From an uncultured Bacteroides sp. (lineage in GTDB: Bacteria > Bacteroidota > Bacteroidia > Bacteroidales > Bacteroidaceae), in assembly GCA_947646015.1 (NCBI GenBank), contig CANSEY010000002.1, forward strand, positions 310,001-374,000: a stretch of 64,000 bases of DNA, given 5' to 3'. Each line of letters starts with the position of its first letter. The stretch's first letter is position 1. A model generated the notes under the pieces. It saw nothing but the letters and a program-made list of their open reading frames with translations, did no database searches and was not told the origin of the DNA. The position numbers and the translations under genes were made by a program. Positions 18,519 to 27,912 of this stretch are shown here, in pieces.

Positions 18519-19348
18519 TTTACACTCTTTTTCTTTCCGTAGAAAAACATAAAGTAAATGCCGATAATTACGAACGGGATGCTTAACCATTGACCCATGT
18601 TCAGTGCCATGCTATTTTCGAAATCCACCTGATTTTCTTTCAGGAATTCTACAAAGAAGCGGAAAGTGAAGATAGCTGTCAGGCAAAGTCCGAAGAAGAA
18701 CCCCCGATGTAGTTTTTTGCTATAGTTCTTATAGAGGAACATCATTACCAGGAAGAGGATAAAATAGGCGATTGCTTCATAAAGTTGTGCCGGATGCCGT
18801 GGTTGCATGTCTACCCGTTCGAAAACGAATGCCCAGGATACATCGGTTACCTTACCTATGATTTCGGAATTCATCAGATTGGCAAGGCGAATGAAACATG
18901 CCGTAATAGGAGTGGCTACGGCAATCATATCTACCACATCCATATAATTCATTTTCGTTTTGCGGCAATAGAGCCAGAGAGAAATGATCAGTCCGAGGGT
19001 ACCTCCATGACTGGCCAGTCCTTCATAACCCGTGAACTTCCATCCACCTCCCGGAAGAAATTTAACCGGAAGTATCATTTCCCAAAAATGATTTAGGTAA
19101 TATCCTGGATCATAGAACAGGCAATGTCCCAGTCGTGCCCCGATCAGGATGCCGAAAAAACAGTAAAAGAAAAGCGGTTCGAACTTCTTTTCGTCTATCT
19201 TCTTATCACGATATTGATAGTGCACCACTATGTAAGCAAAGAATATTCCGATAGCCCACAATAGTCCGTAATAACGGATTGAGATGCCGAAAAGATTAAA
19301 TAATTCCGGATTTGGGTTCCAGTTGATAGATAAAAGAAGGTTGTTCAT
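18515..19348 (-). CDS. lgt: Prolipoprotein diacylglyceryl transferase
   Basis: 277 residues, inner membrane. Lgt transfers diacylglycerol from phosphatidylglycerol to the lipobox Cys of prolipoproteins, which the many lipoproteins in this window need. Seven hydrophobic segments; signature [28 protein letters not shown] with the essential His, [16 protein letters not shown] with the essential Arg-Asn pair, and RHPAQLYEA. The start [10 protein letters not shown] lies 10 bp after panE; a longer frame would run into panE. Order panE-lgt-cat-like. Confidence 0.96.
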   Translation of the reverse strand: MNNLLLSINWNPNPELFNLFGISIRYYGLLWAIGIFFAYIVVHYQYRDKKIDEKKFEPLFFYCFFGILIGARLGHCLFYDPGYYLNHFWEMILPVKFLPGGGWKFTGYEGLASHGGTLGLIISLWLYCRKTKMNYMDVVDMIAVATPITACFIRLANLMNSEIIGKVTDVSWAFVFERVDMQPRHPAQLYEAIAYFILFLVMMFLYKNYSKKLHRGFFFGLCLTAIFTFRFFVEFLKENQVDFENSMALNMGQWLSIPFVIIGIYFMFFYGKKKSVK

Positions 19349-19358
19349 ATTGATTTCT

Positions 19359-20288
19359 TTATTGTTTGATGAATTTTTTAGCAACTTCCCGATAAGTAGG
19401 CACATCGATACCTTGCTCTTCGGCTGCTGTTATCATGTCAAAGAGCAGACCTTGTACCTCTGATTCGTGTCCGCGTGCTATATCTTTTTGCATGGATGCT
19501 GTGCTTTCGGGAGCCAGTTTATCAATTACTTTCAGATTGTATGTGACTATGTCTTCTTTAAATTCAATTCCGAGTTTCTTTCCCAGAGCAGCGCTCTCGG
19601 TAGAGAGTCCGATAAAAGTATCGCGCACTTTGCCGGGTTTCTGAACTTCTCCCATCGGGACATCGAAATAAGCTCCGGTGACTGCCATGGCTGAAATAAA
19701 CGACCATTTAATGAAGGTATCCCGATTGATGTCGGAAGAGATTTCTACTTTGATGCCGCTTTCCTGCAAGTCCCTCTGTACGGCCTCCATCAGCCCTGCC
19801 GGAACAAGGATTCCCCGGTGTGCACCATATACCAGACGAAAGATGGTTCCCATCTGAGTGATTTCGCCCGGTCCGGAAACAAAGCCTACAATGTAGATAC
19901 ATCCGTCCAGTACGGTGACTCCCGGTACGAGACGTTGGATGCGCGGTCCTGTGCCGTATACATTCAATATGGGAATTACAATCGTTCGGTCGTGGGCTGC
20001 CCGCTTGATAAGCTCTGTGATAGAGTCTACGGAATACCCTTTGACACATACAAATATCACATCAGCTTTTCCGTTATATTCTTCTGCCGTGCAGGCATTT
20101 ATCCGTAGAGCATGTTCACCTTTCAAATCTGATTTCAATTTGAGCCCGTCTTGTTGTATTGCTTGCAGATGTGCTCCACGGGCAATGCAAGTGACGTCTT
20201 TTCCGGCAAGTGACAGAAAGCCGGCTATACTTCCGCCTACGCCTCCGGTTCCTGCGATAAGATAACGAAGTCTGTTGGTACTTTCCAT
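19359..20288 (-). CDS. panE: 2-dehydropantoate 2-reductase
   Basis: 309 residues. NADPH-dependent reduction of ketopantoate to pantoate, for coenzyme A synthesis. N-terminal Rossmann motif [17 protein letters not shown] at 14-30; [13 protein letters not shown]-terminal helical domain with the catalytic-Lys region [20 protein letters not shown] and [19 protein letters not shown]. It heads an operon with lgt and the CAT-like gene; a -7 element TATCTTTG lies upstream at 20336-20343 on the minus strand. Confidence 0.9.
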   Translation of the reverse strand: MESTNRLRYLIAGTGGVGGSIAGFLSLAGKDVTCIARGAHLQAIQQDGLKLKSDLKGEHALRINACTAEEYNGKADVIFVCVKGYSVDSITELIKRAAHDRTIVIPILNVYGTGPRIQRLVPGVTVLDGCIYIVGFVSGPGEITQMGTIFRLVYGAHRGILVPAGLMEAVQRDLQESGIKVEISSDINRDTFIKWSFISAMAVTGAYFDVPMGEVQKPGKVRDTFIGLSTESAALGKKLGIEFKEDIVTYNLKVIDKLAPESTASMQKDIARGHESEVQGLLFDMITAAEEQGIDVPTYREVAKKFIKQ

Positions 20289-20428
20289 ATTTATTGATAT
20301 TTTATGTGTTGCTTGTTAGGCATGATATCCGGTCGCAAAGATAATGATTTGCTTGAAGATAGTAGTAGAAAACCGGGAGTTTTCGTTGGAAGAGAGGAGG
20401 GATAACAACAGGAGGAGGTGTCGATACT

Positions 20429-20524
20429 CACCACAGAGGACGCTGAGTAACACGGAGGAGATTTAAAGTTGTTGATTATTGGTTTTTAAAAAAACTCTGT
20501 GATACTCCGTGTTACTCAGTGGTG
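20429..20524. repeat. Large imperfect inverted repeat (CTCCGTGTTACTCA type)
   Basis: Arms 20429-20457 and 20495-20524: 15 bp pair (CTCCGTGTTACTCAG), then an 8-nt bulge, then GTGGTG pairs. Loop AT-rich. Same family as the repeat at 33056-33213. It lies between the ychF 3' end and the panE promoter, so it may end ychF transcription. Confidence 0.7.
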
Positions 20525-20583
20525 AAAAGGGTTATGACCCTTCCTCTTCGGTTTATGAATGAAAATAGATGATTCCGGATGAG

Positions 20584-21687
20584 TTATACATTGAAACGGA
20601 AATGCATGATATCTCCATCCTGTACTACGTATTCTTTTCCTTCAACACCCAATTTTCCGGCTTCTTTGACAGCAGCCTCCGAGCCATATTGAAGGAAGTC
20701 TTCGTATTTGATAACTTCGGCACGGATAAAACCTTTCTCAAAGTCGGTATGGATCACTCCGGCACATTGTGGAGCTTTCCATCCTTTTTCGTAGGTCCAG
20801 GCACGTACTTCCTGTACACCGGCAGTGAAATAAGTCTCCAGGTTCAACAGTTTGTAGGCCGATTTAATGAGACGTGCCACACCCGATTCTTCCAGGCCGA
20901 TTTCGGCAAGAAACATCTGACGGTCTTCGTAGGTTTCCAGTTCGGCGATGTCAGCTTCTGTTTTTCCGGCTACTACCAGGATTTCGGCGTCTTCGTCCTT
21001 TACTGCCTCACGTACCATGTCTACGTATTTGTTTCCATTTACCGCACTTGCTTCGTCCACATTGCAAACATACATTACGGGTTTACTGGTGAGTAAAAAC
21101 AATTCTTTCGCTATTTTCTGTTCGTCTTTTGTTTCGAACGTTACCGTACGCGCCGATTTGCCCTGTTCCAACGCATCCTTGAATTGAACAAGTACATCAT
21201 AAGCTTGTTTGGCGGCTTTATCTCCTCCGGTCTGAGCTTGTTTTTGTACTTTCTGGATACGGCTCTCGATGGTTTCCAGGTCTTTTAACTGTAATTCGTA
21301 ATCGATGATTTCCTTGTCGCGAACCGGATTTACACTTCCGTCCACATGGGTTACATTGTCATCGTCGAAGCAACGGAGTACGTGAATGATGGCATCGGTT
21401 TCCCGAATATTGGCCAGGAACTTGTTTCCCAGTCCTTCACCTTTGCTGGCACCTTTCACAAGTCCGGCGATATCTACGATTTCTACTGTTGTGGGGACGA
21501 TGCGGTTGGGGTGTACCAGTTCAGCCAGTTTATTTAAACGTTCGTCGGGCACGGTAATTACGCCTACGTTCGGTTCGATTGTACAGAAAGGGAAGTTTGC
21601 CGCCTGTGCTTTCGCATTGGACAGACAATTAAAAAGTGTTGACTTACCTACATTTGGAAGTCCGACAATACCACATTGCAATGCCAT
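20584..21687 (-). CDS. ychF: Ribosome-associated ATPase YchF/Ola1
   Basis: 367 residues. Obg-like P-loop protein that prefers ATP and binds ribosomes. G1 GLPNVGKSTLFNCLS at 9-23; FPFCTIEPNVGVITVPDERL; G3 DIAGLVKGASKGEGLGNKFL; a coiled-coil insertion at about 130-200 and the C-terminal TGS domain (TYFTAGVQEVRAWTYEKGWKAPQCAGVIHTDFEKGFIRAEV). A -7 element TATCTTTG is at 21802-21809 on the minus strand, giving a leader of about 110 nt. Monocistronic. Confidence 0.97.
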   Translation of the reverse strand: MALQCGIVGLPNVGKSTLFNCLSNAKAQAANFPFCTIEPNVGVITVPDERLNKLAELVHPNRIVPTTVEIVDIAGLVKGASKGEGLGNKFLANIRETDAIIHVLRCFDDDNVTHVDGSVNPVRDKEIIDYELQLKDLETIESRIQKVQKQAQTGGDKAAKQAYDVLVQFKDALEQGKSARTVTFETKDEQKIAKELFLLTSKPVMYVCNVDEASAVNGNKYVDMVREAVKDEDAEILVVAGKTEADIAELETYEDRQMFLAEIGLEESGVARLIKSAYKLLNLETYFTAGVQEVRAWTYEKGWKAPQCAGVIHTDFEKGFIRAEVIKYEDFLQYGSEAAVKEAGKLGVEGKEYVVQDGDIMHFRFNV

Positions 21688-21907
21688 AATATTATAGTCT
21701 TTTTTATATTATCAATCAGTTGTGTATTTCTATCAAATGGAAGAGTAATTCTGTAAAGTTGAAAAAGAGCAATTACTCTGATATTATTCCGTTTTGGGGT
21801 GCAAAGATAATCAATTTTAGGCTAATGCAGTCATCTGCTTTCTCTTTTTGTCCAAAACGGGGTTGCCTTTTATTACCTGGATCACAGACAATGAGAGAGA
21901 ATTTGTG

Positions 21908-23293
21908 TCACTCTGCCGTCTTGAAAGAAATTTCGTAGGGTTTTATGGCATCTCCTTCCGGAGTGCGGAAAGAGAGTCCTAAAAGAGTGATTCCATACTC
22001 TTTCCCGGGTAACAATTCTACTCCGATAATCACGGTACGGTTGTCATTGGCGTAGTTGACATTTATAATTTTAGGCATTGCTTCCATTCCGAGGTGACCA
22101 TAATTGAAAGAGTGTCCGCGGCCCACCAAAGGACGGTCGAAGTGGACAGTAATAGTTTTGATGTCGCTCCGAACGGTTGTATCGCCGTTGGTAAATTCGT
22201 CGATCGAAACTACTTTGGGACGGATAGAATCATAGTTTGCGGTATATTGGGCAAAGCCTGTATAAGCTTCTGCCAGCCGCGGCATATAGCTGTTGAGGGT
22301 CGGGTATGTCGTGCGGTCAGAGGAATACTTCTCGAGTTCATCAACCAGCTTGCTTATCCAGACAAAGCCACGTGTTTTTTGTATGACGGTTTCTTTGGTG
22401 ATTTCGACAGCCGGGAAGTTATGGTCTTTCATGTATTTTATGACTGCCGCACGTACCATTGCTTCGGTGAGGACAATAGACCATTGTCCATAGGCTTGGC
22501 GCGCCATCTGTTCGCCAACCGCAGCATAAATCTGTTCTCCGCTTGTGCGGAACATTTCCGGGTCGAAGTTTATGAATGAATGGTTGAATTCGTGGATTAA
22601 GATCGGCAAGATTAATTCAGGCGGATAAACAACCATTCCTACGGAATCGGTAACCCATGCTCCCATGACTGAAAAGACATTGTGTACGTTTTCCTTGTCA
22701 GTGACACTCGGTCCGTAATTTCCCGGGCCATTGGACATTGAAAGTATAATGTGAAACCGGTCGTTGGACTTCTGCCCGTAGAAATCATTATACCATTGGG
22801 TATCTATGCTTTTGTAAATAGGCATAAAACGACTTACAGCCTCTTGATATAAGTTCTCGTTCGAGTGATAAAAGGCATCGAAACGACTGTCTTTGACAAA
22901 CTTCTTTAGCAGTTTTATGAATGGGCCTACTTGATTCCGATTCCAGCGAGAGTCCAGTGAACCATAATCTGCGGGCAGATTGAACTGGTTATCGAGATTG
23001 ATGGCCATACTCATCACTGCATCGTATGAAACACCGTCAGTCTTGACCAACGAGCGTGCGAATGATATAAGTTCGTGGTTTTTATAGGGAGAAAAATGCG
23101 ATTCGATGCGGTCTGTGTAGAGTTTGAAATCGTTTCTGTTATACTCCGGATTACCCGTTAAACGGAAAATAATGCTAAGTAGTTCGACTCTTTTATCTAC
23201 TGTCGGCCGGATGAGCATACTGTCAGTTTGTGCCTTTACTTGTTGCGCTGCACAGATTAGCAGCGTAAACATGATGAGGGTGATCTTTCTCAT
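21908..23293 (-). CDS. DUF4932-type secreted protein with HExxH zinc-protease motif
   Basis: 461 residues. Signal peptide ending about residue 22 (VKAQ). Residues about 30-380 match my recollection of the Bacteroidetes DUF4932 family and contain HEFNH at 234-238, the zincin HExxH motif, with acidic residues downstream as possible third ligands. Residues about 375-460 form a beta-rich Ig-like end (ITVHFDRPLVGRGHSFNYG, then GITLLGLSFRTPEGDA). Periplasmic or surface peptidase activity is inferred, not known. Monocistronic, divergent from the esterase gene. Confidence 0.7.
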   Translation of the reverse strand: MRKITLIMFTLLICAAQQVKAQTDSMLIRPTVDKRVELLSIIFRLTGNPEYNRNDFKLYTDRIESHFSPYKNHELISFARSLVKTDGVSYDAVMSMAINLDNQFNLPADYGSLDSRWNRNQVGPFIKLLKKFVKDSRFDAFYHSNENLYQEAVSRFMPIYKSIDTQWYNDFYGQKSNDRFHIILSMSNGPGNYGPSVTDKENVHNVFSVMGAWVTDSVGMVVYPPELILPILIHEFNHSFINFDPEMFRTSGEQIYAAVGEQMARQAYGQWSIVLTEAMVRAAVIKYMKDHNFPAVEITKETVIQKTRGFVWISKLVDELEKYSSDRTTYPTLNSYMPRLAEAYTGFAQYTANYDSIRPKVVSIDEFTNGDTTVRSDIKTITVHFDRPLVGRGHSFNYGHLGMEAMPKIINVNYANDNRTVIIGVELLPGKEYGITLLGLSFRTPEGDAIKPYEISFKTAE

Positions 23294-23465
23294 ATTAAAA
23301 TAAGTGTTTGGAGGTTATGATATTGACAAAGGTAATTAAATTGGGATTAATACAGTTATTTCTCTATACTTTTTTGATATTGAGTATATAAAGGAACGCA
23401 TTATTTTTCAAACAGTGTCGTTATTGTAGTATATTTGCCCAAGTAATTCACAAACACTTAATAGC

Positions 23466-24278
23466 ATGAGAAAGTATTTATCATTCATTCTCCTGTTGAT
23501 TGGCTTGACCTTACAGGCACAGGAGACGTACAAAACAGTAAAAGACATTTCGTATATTCCTGCGGGGGAAACGGACGGTTACCGTAAAGAGCGTTGCAAA
23601 CTTGATGTTTACTATCCGGTCGGGAAGAAAGACTTTCCGACGATCGTCTGGTTTCATGGCGGTGGATTGGAGGGAGGAGGAAAGCATGTTCCCGAGATGT
23701 TTATGAATCAGGGATTTGCAGTCGTCGCTGTCAATTACCGCCTGAGTCCTAAAGCTCAGAATCCGGCTTATACAGAGGATGCTGCCGCTGCCGTGGCCTG
23801 GGCTTATAAACATATAGAAGAGTATGGAGGCTCACCGAGACGTGTTTTCGTTACCGGTCATTCGGCAGGAGGCTATTTGACTTTAATGGTGGGACTGGAT
23901 AAGTCTTATCTTCAGGAATACGGGGTAGATGCCGATAGCATAGCTGCTTATCTTCCTATCAGCGGACAGACTGTGACACACTTCACGATACGTAAGGAAC
24001 GCTCGTTGCCCGAGGGTATTCCGGTGATCGACCAATATGCTCCTTGCAACAAGGCCCGTAAAGATACACCGCCTTTTGTACTGATTACCGGCGACCGGAA
24101 TCTTGAGATGGCCGACCGCTATGAAGAGAATGCCTTATTGGCTTCGGTACTAAAGAATATTGGTAATAAGAAGGTATCGCTATACGAATTGCAGGGGTTC
24201 GATCATGGGCAGGTATACGTCCCCGGCTGTTGCCTGGTAGCGAATTATATTCGTAATTTTATTGCGGACGGAAGGTAA
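23466..24278 (+). CDS. Secreted alpha/beta hydrolase, carbohydrate-esterase/lipase-like
   Basis: 270 residues. Signal peptide ending at about 18 (LQAQ). Oxyanion HGGG at 64-67, nucleophile Ser133 in GHSAGG, acidic residue probably in TGDRNLE and His in FDHG near 245. This layout is that of the hormone-sensitive-lipase/CE10 group, often active on acetylated sugars or small esters. No polysaccharide-utilisation genes adjoin, so the substrate is open. It is followed by a short GC-rich hairpin (24305-24322). Confidence 0.85.
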   Translation: MRKYLSFILLLIGLTLQAQETYKTVKDISYIPAGETDGYRKERCKLDVYYPVGKKDFPTIVWFHGGGLEGGGKHVPEMFMNQGFAVVAVNYRLSPKAQNPAYTEDAAAAVAWAYKHIEEYGGSPRRVFVTGHSAGGYLTLMVGLDKSYLQEYGVDADSIAAYLPISGQTVTHFTIRKERSLPEGIPVIDQYAPCNKARKDTPPFVLITGDRNLEMADRYEENALLASVLKNIGNKKVSLYELQGFDHGQVYVPGCCLVANYIRNFIADGR

Positions 24279-24338
24279 CCTGACGGTCCGGTTGATGTTT
24301 TTAAGGGGGAGGCTTCTCCCTCATTCGTAGTATGAATT

Positions 24339-24385
24339 TACCATACTTATGGTATTGAGAATGAACTAAATCTGCACTACCTTTG
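24339..24385 (+). promoter_or_regulatory. cysK promoter with an abutting inverted repeat
   Basis: ATTG (24354-24357), 20 bp, TACCTTTG (24378-24385) fits the Bacteroides promoter. A 16-bp inverted repeat, TACCAT-actt-ATGGTA (24339-24354), ends at the -33 element, where a repressor or activator could sit. The leader would be about 35 nt. Confidence 0.55.
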
Positions 24386-24425
24386 TCATATTATTAATAA
24401 ACAGATATATACTAAATAGACAGAT

Positions 24426-25373
24426 ATGGGAAAGATAGCAAAGAAACTGACAGATTTAGTGGGTAACACCCCGTTACTGGAACTGAGTAATTACAATGCA
24501 AGTAATGGGCTGAAGGCTCGTGTAGTGGCAAAACTGGAATATTTCAACCCGGCAGGGAGCGTGAAAGACCGTATCTCTCTGGCTATGGTTGAAGATGCCG
24601 AAGCGAAAGGGACGTTGAAGTCCGGCGCTACTATTATTGAGCCGACCAGTGGAAATACAGGTGTCGGCCTGGCATTTGTGGCAGCTGCCAAAGGTTACAA
24701 ACTGATATTGACCATGCCCGATACGATGAGCATGGAACGCAGGAATCTGCTGAAAGCACTGGGAGCGGAGCTTGTGCTTACTCCGGGAGCGAACGGAATG
24801 AAAGGAGCCATCGCCAAAGCCGAGGAACTGAGGGATGCCACTCCCGGATCTGTTATCCTGCAACAGTTCGAAAATCCGGCTAACCCTGCAGTCCATGTCC
24901 GTACTACGGGTCAGGAGATCTGGAGAGATACCGATGGAAAGGTGGATATCTTTGTAGCCGGAGTGGGAACGGGAGGTACTGTAAGCGGGGTAGGAGCTGC
25001 TTTAAAGGAGCATAATCCTGCCGTACGAATCGTTGCCGTAGAGCCTGTCGATTCGCCGGTGCTGTCCGGTGGAGCTCCCGGTCCGCACAAGATACAGGGG
25101 ATTGGTGCCGGGTTTATTCCTAAAACTTATCATGCAGCCGTAGTAGACGAGATCAGGCAGGTGGGAAATGACGATGCCATCCGCACCAGTCGTGAGTTGG
25201 CTGCTAAAGAAGGACTTTTGGTCGGCATTTCTTCGGGAGCGGCAGTATATGCGGCTACAGAGCTGGCAAAACTGCCGGAAAATGAAGGAAAGCTGATCGT
25301 TGTATTGCTGCCGGATACGGGAGAACGCTATCTGTCGACTATCTTGTATGCGTTTGAAGAGTATCCGCTTTGA
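24426..25373 (+). CDS. cysK: Cysteine synthase A (O-acetylserine sulfhydrylase)
   Basis: 315 residues. PLP enzyme making cysteine from O-acetylserine and sulfide. PLP-binding Lys47 in NPAGSVKDR; substrate loop [12 protein letters not shown]; phosphate loop [13 protein letters not shown]-terminal [11 protein letters not shown]. Length is typical of CysK. Monocistronic, with its own promoter and a convergent neighbour across an inverted repeat. Confidence 0.97.
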   Translation: MGKIAKKLTDLVGNTPLLELSNYNASNGLKARVVAKLEYFNPAGSVKDRISLAMVEDAEAKGTLKSGATIIEPTSGNTGVGLAFVAAAKGYKLILTMPDTMSMERRNLLKALGAELVLTPGANGMKGAIAKAEELRDATPGSVILQQFENPANPAVHVRTTGQEIWRDTDGKVDIFVAGVGTGGTVSGVGAALKEHNPAVRIVAVEPVDSPVLSGGAPGPHKIQGIGAGFIPKTYHAAVVDEIRQVGNDDAIRTSRELAAKEGLLVGISSGAAVYAATELAKLPENEGKLIVVLLPDTGERYLSTILYAFEEYPL

Positions 25374-25384
25374 TTATTCTCATT

Positions 25385-25463
25385 ACAGATTACGCTGATT
25401 GACACAGACTGACCGACTGCTTATCTGTCGGCTGAAAATTCTGTGTAAATCGGTGTAATCTGT
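25385..25463. repeat. Inverted repeat between convergent gene ends
   Basis: Arms 25385-25407 and 25441-25463 match at 20 of 23 positions (CTGTGT.AATC..GTAATCTGT). It begins 12 bp after cysK and ends 8 bp before the convergent gene, so it probably acts as a two-way terminator. Sequence differs from the CTCTGTGTTACTC family but the layout is the same. Confidence 0.75.
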
Positions 25464-25470
25464 GGTGAAT

Positions 25471-25944
25471 TCATTTTGTATGCGGCACTGCGTACTCCTT
25501 TGCCGTAACGCTGTCAATCGGAATCTCCCAGATTTTTACGTTCTTGACTGCCGGATCGGAATACACAAATTCCCGGCTACTGTAATGGCGCATCAGTATA
25601 TTGAGTGCCTCGCGCTTCTCTTCCGGATCTTCAATGAAGTTCACACGTCCTCTGCAAATCACACTCTTGGCCCGCATCCGGTAACTGCATGCCACTTTGG
25701 GATGCTGAAATACCAATTCGTGGTCTACACTGAAGGTAATGCAAACACGGTTGTTTCTTGCCAGCATATCGATGCTGCTGCCCGTGGGACCGGAATGCAG
25801 ATAGATCACCCCGTCCTGATAACCGAAGTTCATGGGAATTACGTACGGATTTCCTTCCAGGTCAGTGATACCTACAAAGCAAATGTCACAGCGGGAGATA
25901 ATTTCTTCTACTTGCTCTTTGTTTTCAATGATTACTGTCTTCAT
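25471..25944 (-). CDS. Pyridoxamine 5'-phosphate oxidase-like flavoprotein (Nim-like fold)
   Basis: 157 residues. Split beta-barrel FMN-binding fold: CDICFVGITDLEGNPYVIPMNFGYQDGVIYLHS near residues 19-51, ITFSVDHELV and a C-terminal WEIPIDSVTAKE. The family includes Nim nitroimidazole reductases, but this is a common core Bacteroides version and resistance should not be inferred. Cytosolic; a redox substrate is unknown. The start ATG is 30 bp from an AT-rich leader. Confidence 0.8.
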   Translation of the reverse strand: MKTVIIENKEQVEEIISRCDICFVGITDLEGNPYVIPMNFGYQDGVIYLHSGPTGSSIDMLARNNRVCITFSVDHELVFQHPKVACSYRMRAKSVICRGRVNFIEDPEEKREALNILMRHYSSREFVYSDPAVKNVKIWEIPIDSVTAKEYAVPHTK

Positions 25945-26112
25945 AACTATATTCTCTTGATAGAACTACAAAGATGGAAATTTATTTTAGATATCCGTGC
26001 AGCAACAGGGCATTTACAGGCATTGTTTTTTTGTTTGTTCTGATTTTCGGGATGAATGCGAATCTCCCGGTGCCTGTTGTGATTGGTGACGACAGAATGG
26101 TAACCCCCCGTT

Positions 26113-26721
26113 TCATCTCCCTTCCTGATCTTCAATCTCAAATTGTCTGTACAGTTCTTTCAGCTCTTGCAGGGTTCTCCGGTAATTCCGTTTCAGAGAG
26201 CGTTTGATGATCAGAAGGTAAATGCACATGCCGAGCGGAATAACAATGACGTTCAGTATGCCGGGGACGACGTTCGTTGCCATCAGGTAAAACACGTAGA
26301 AGCCGATTGCCGAAAGGAAGGAACATGTGTATACAATCCAGTCATATTTGGTATTGAACCTGATGCTTTTCTCAATCTCTTTGATACGGTATTCCAACCA
26401 TTCCTTTACGGGCATTCCATGGGTATACTTCCGCATCTTGTATGCGGAGCGTTCCCAGAGGAAATAAGAGACGGACAACACGGCCAAAGCGCCCATATCC
26501 AAATACATTCTTGTTGCGTTTTGCTCTTTTACGAACTGTGATACGATGAGGAAAACGGCCACGGCAATGATAACGAGCCGGAAAACAGTTCCGGGATACA
26601 CTGTCTTGATTGATTTTCTGGCAGAGTTGACAATCATTTCATTCAGTCTCTCTTCCGGATACGGTTTGATGGTTCTTTCTATTCCCGCTTTCCAGGTTTC
26701 TTTAATGTCATTTGTTTCCAT
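26113..26721 (-). CDS. Membrane protein paired with an ECF sigma factor
   Basis: 202 residues. Cytosolic N-terminus (about 1-45) containing IKETWKAGIERTIKPYPEERLNEMI, then four hydrophobic segments (about 47-62, 75-90, 127-147, 152-172) and a charged C-terminal helix. I do not recognise a named domain. It begins 5 bp after the sigma gene, so it is co-expressed and may bind the sigma factor as an unusual anti-sigma protein; there is no FecR-type domain. Confidence 0.65.
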   Translation of the reverse strand: METNDIKETWKAGIERTIKPYPEERLNEMIVNSARKSIKTVYPGTVFRLVIIAVAVFLIVSQFVKEQNATRMYLDMGALAVLSVSYFLWERSAYKMRKYTHGMPVKEWLEYRIKEIEKSIRFNTKYDWIVYTCSFLSAIGFYVFYLMATNVVPGILNVIVIPLGMCIYLLIIKRSLKRNYRRTLQELKELYRQFEIEDQEGR

Positions 26722-26726
26722 TACGT

Positions 26727-27212
26727 TTACTTTTTAAATTGTTTTTGTAGCTGACCTTTCAGTCTGTGAATCTTTACGCCGACGGCGGAACTGCTTATCC
26801 CCACTATTCCGGCTATCTCTTCGTAACTATAGTCTTCCATATAAAGCAGCATGATGGATTTGTCTATTTCATTCAGCTTTTGCAGGGCATTGACAAGTCT
26901 TTGCCAGTTTTCGTCCTGTTCCTGTTGTTCCCAGGGGTCAACAGGCTCTCCATCCGGCGGCGAGTCACGAAATTCGATGCGGCTGTCCTTTCTTACTTTC
27001 GAGATGGAGGTGTTGATTGCCACCGTATAAATCCACGAAGCAGGTTTCTCTTTATTCTGCAACGCCGGGAAAGACCGCCAGAGCTGGTAGACTGTTTCCT
27101 GAAAATTGTCCTCCCTGTCGGCTTCCGACCTGAAATATATCCGGTTTACTTTGTGGATAATTCCCTGGTAGGCCGTCAGTAGTTTTAGAAATTCATTCTT
27201 GTTCGACTTCAT
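26727..27212 (-). CDS. ECF-type RNA polymerase sigma factor
   Basis: 161 residues. Region 2 (about 8-75: YQGIIHKVNRIYFRSEADREDNFQETVYQLWRSF) for -10 recognition and region 4 (about 105-155: LQKLNEIDKSIMLLYMEDYSYEEIAGIVGISSSAVGVKIHRLKGQL), a clear helix-turn-helix. No C-terminal extension. The pair with the following membrane protein forms a two-gene operon; no TonB receptor or susCD pair is adjacent, so this is not a nutrient-uptake sigma of the usual kind. Confidence 0.92.
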   Translation of the reverse strand: MKSNKNEFLKLLTAYQGIIHKVNRIYFRSEADREDNFQETVYQLWRSFPALQNKEKPASWIYTVAINTSISKVRKDSRIEFRDSPPDGEPVDPWEQQEQDENWQRLVNALQKLNEIDKSIMLLYMEDYSYEEIAGIVGISSSAVGVKIHRLKGQLQKQFKK

Positions 27213-27912
27213 TTGGTTTAATCTTTACTTTATAGTCGGCTGAAAGATGCTTTTATTACAAGGACTATGAAAAAAGGAAGTGTTCTACAGAATTAAGGTA
27301 TGTATCGGTAAAAGGTGTTTGACCGGGCAGAGTTGTTGCATCAGACTAATTGATGTATTTTGCCTTCATTTCATTTCAAAAAGGTGCTGAATGGCTGTTT
27401 CTGCTTACATGTACTTTCTTTTTTAGAGGGCAGATAGGAAGCCAAAGAGCCCGGAGGTGGACTTTTGGGGTTCGATAAACGCTCTTTTCGGATCGGAAAG
27501 CCGGGCTTTTCGGGTCGGAGTCCCTTGTTTCCGGCAAAAAGAAGGAGGTGTTTTCCGGAAACGCTTACTTCTTTCGGGTGAAATGCTTACTTCTTTTTCG
27601 AAAAGACAAGGAGCTTTGGTTTCATGTTCTTTCTTTATCCCGGTTCTGAAGTAGGATAAGGCTATATGCTCCTCCCGTTGCTCTTGAATAAAGAAGGCTT
27701 CCGGAAAGATAAAATACTTTCATATACTCTTTCTTCCTTCCATTTTGTTCTTGTTTTTCCTGTTTCTGCTTTCGGTTAGGTTGCTTCTTTTTCGATTGGG
27801 ATAATAAAAAGAAAATCGCTAACCCGTAGGGAAAGCGATTTTTCTTTGTGCCCATACTCTTGGCCGTAAATAAGCCGATCTGAGCAAATACGATTATCAT
27901 TTTGACAGAATG
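27213..27912. other. Intergenic region between the sigma operon and rnr, with a 22-bp periodic array
   Basis: No credible gene. It holds a degenerate tandem array (27463-27600), a low-complexity A/T region and a hairpin (AAAATCGCT at 27812-27820 pairing with 27834-27842) that ends rnr transcription on the minus strand and is followed there by CTTTTT. Two short open frames (27457-27654 and the opposite-strand 27622-27900) lack coding character. Confidence 0.6.
27463..27600. repeat. Degenerate tandem array with 22-bp period
   Basis: A TTTT-CGG-like core recurs at 27463, 27485, 27507, about 28-29 of the next unit, 27551, 27572 and 27595. The clearest pairs are TTTTCGGATCGGA/TTTTCGGGTCGGA (27485, 27507) and two copies of GCTTACTTCTTT (27563, 27585). 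Spacing is 22 bp, plus or minus one. Confidence 0.55.

Noticed and set aside
25471-25944. Nitroimidazole resistance (nim) gene
   Set aside because: Only the flavoprotein fold is evident; no linked insertion sequence, and such core homologues are common.
27457-27900. Two overlapping short open frames on opposite strands before rnr
   Set aside because: One is made of the 22-bp periodic array; the other is Lys/Gln-rich low complexity and runs through the rnr terminator hairpin.
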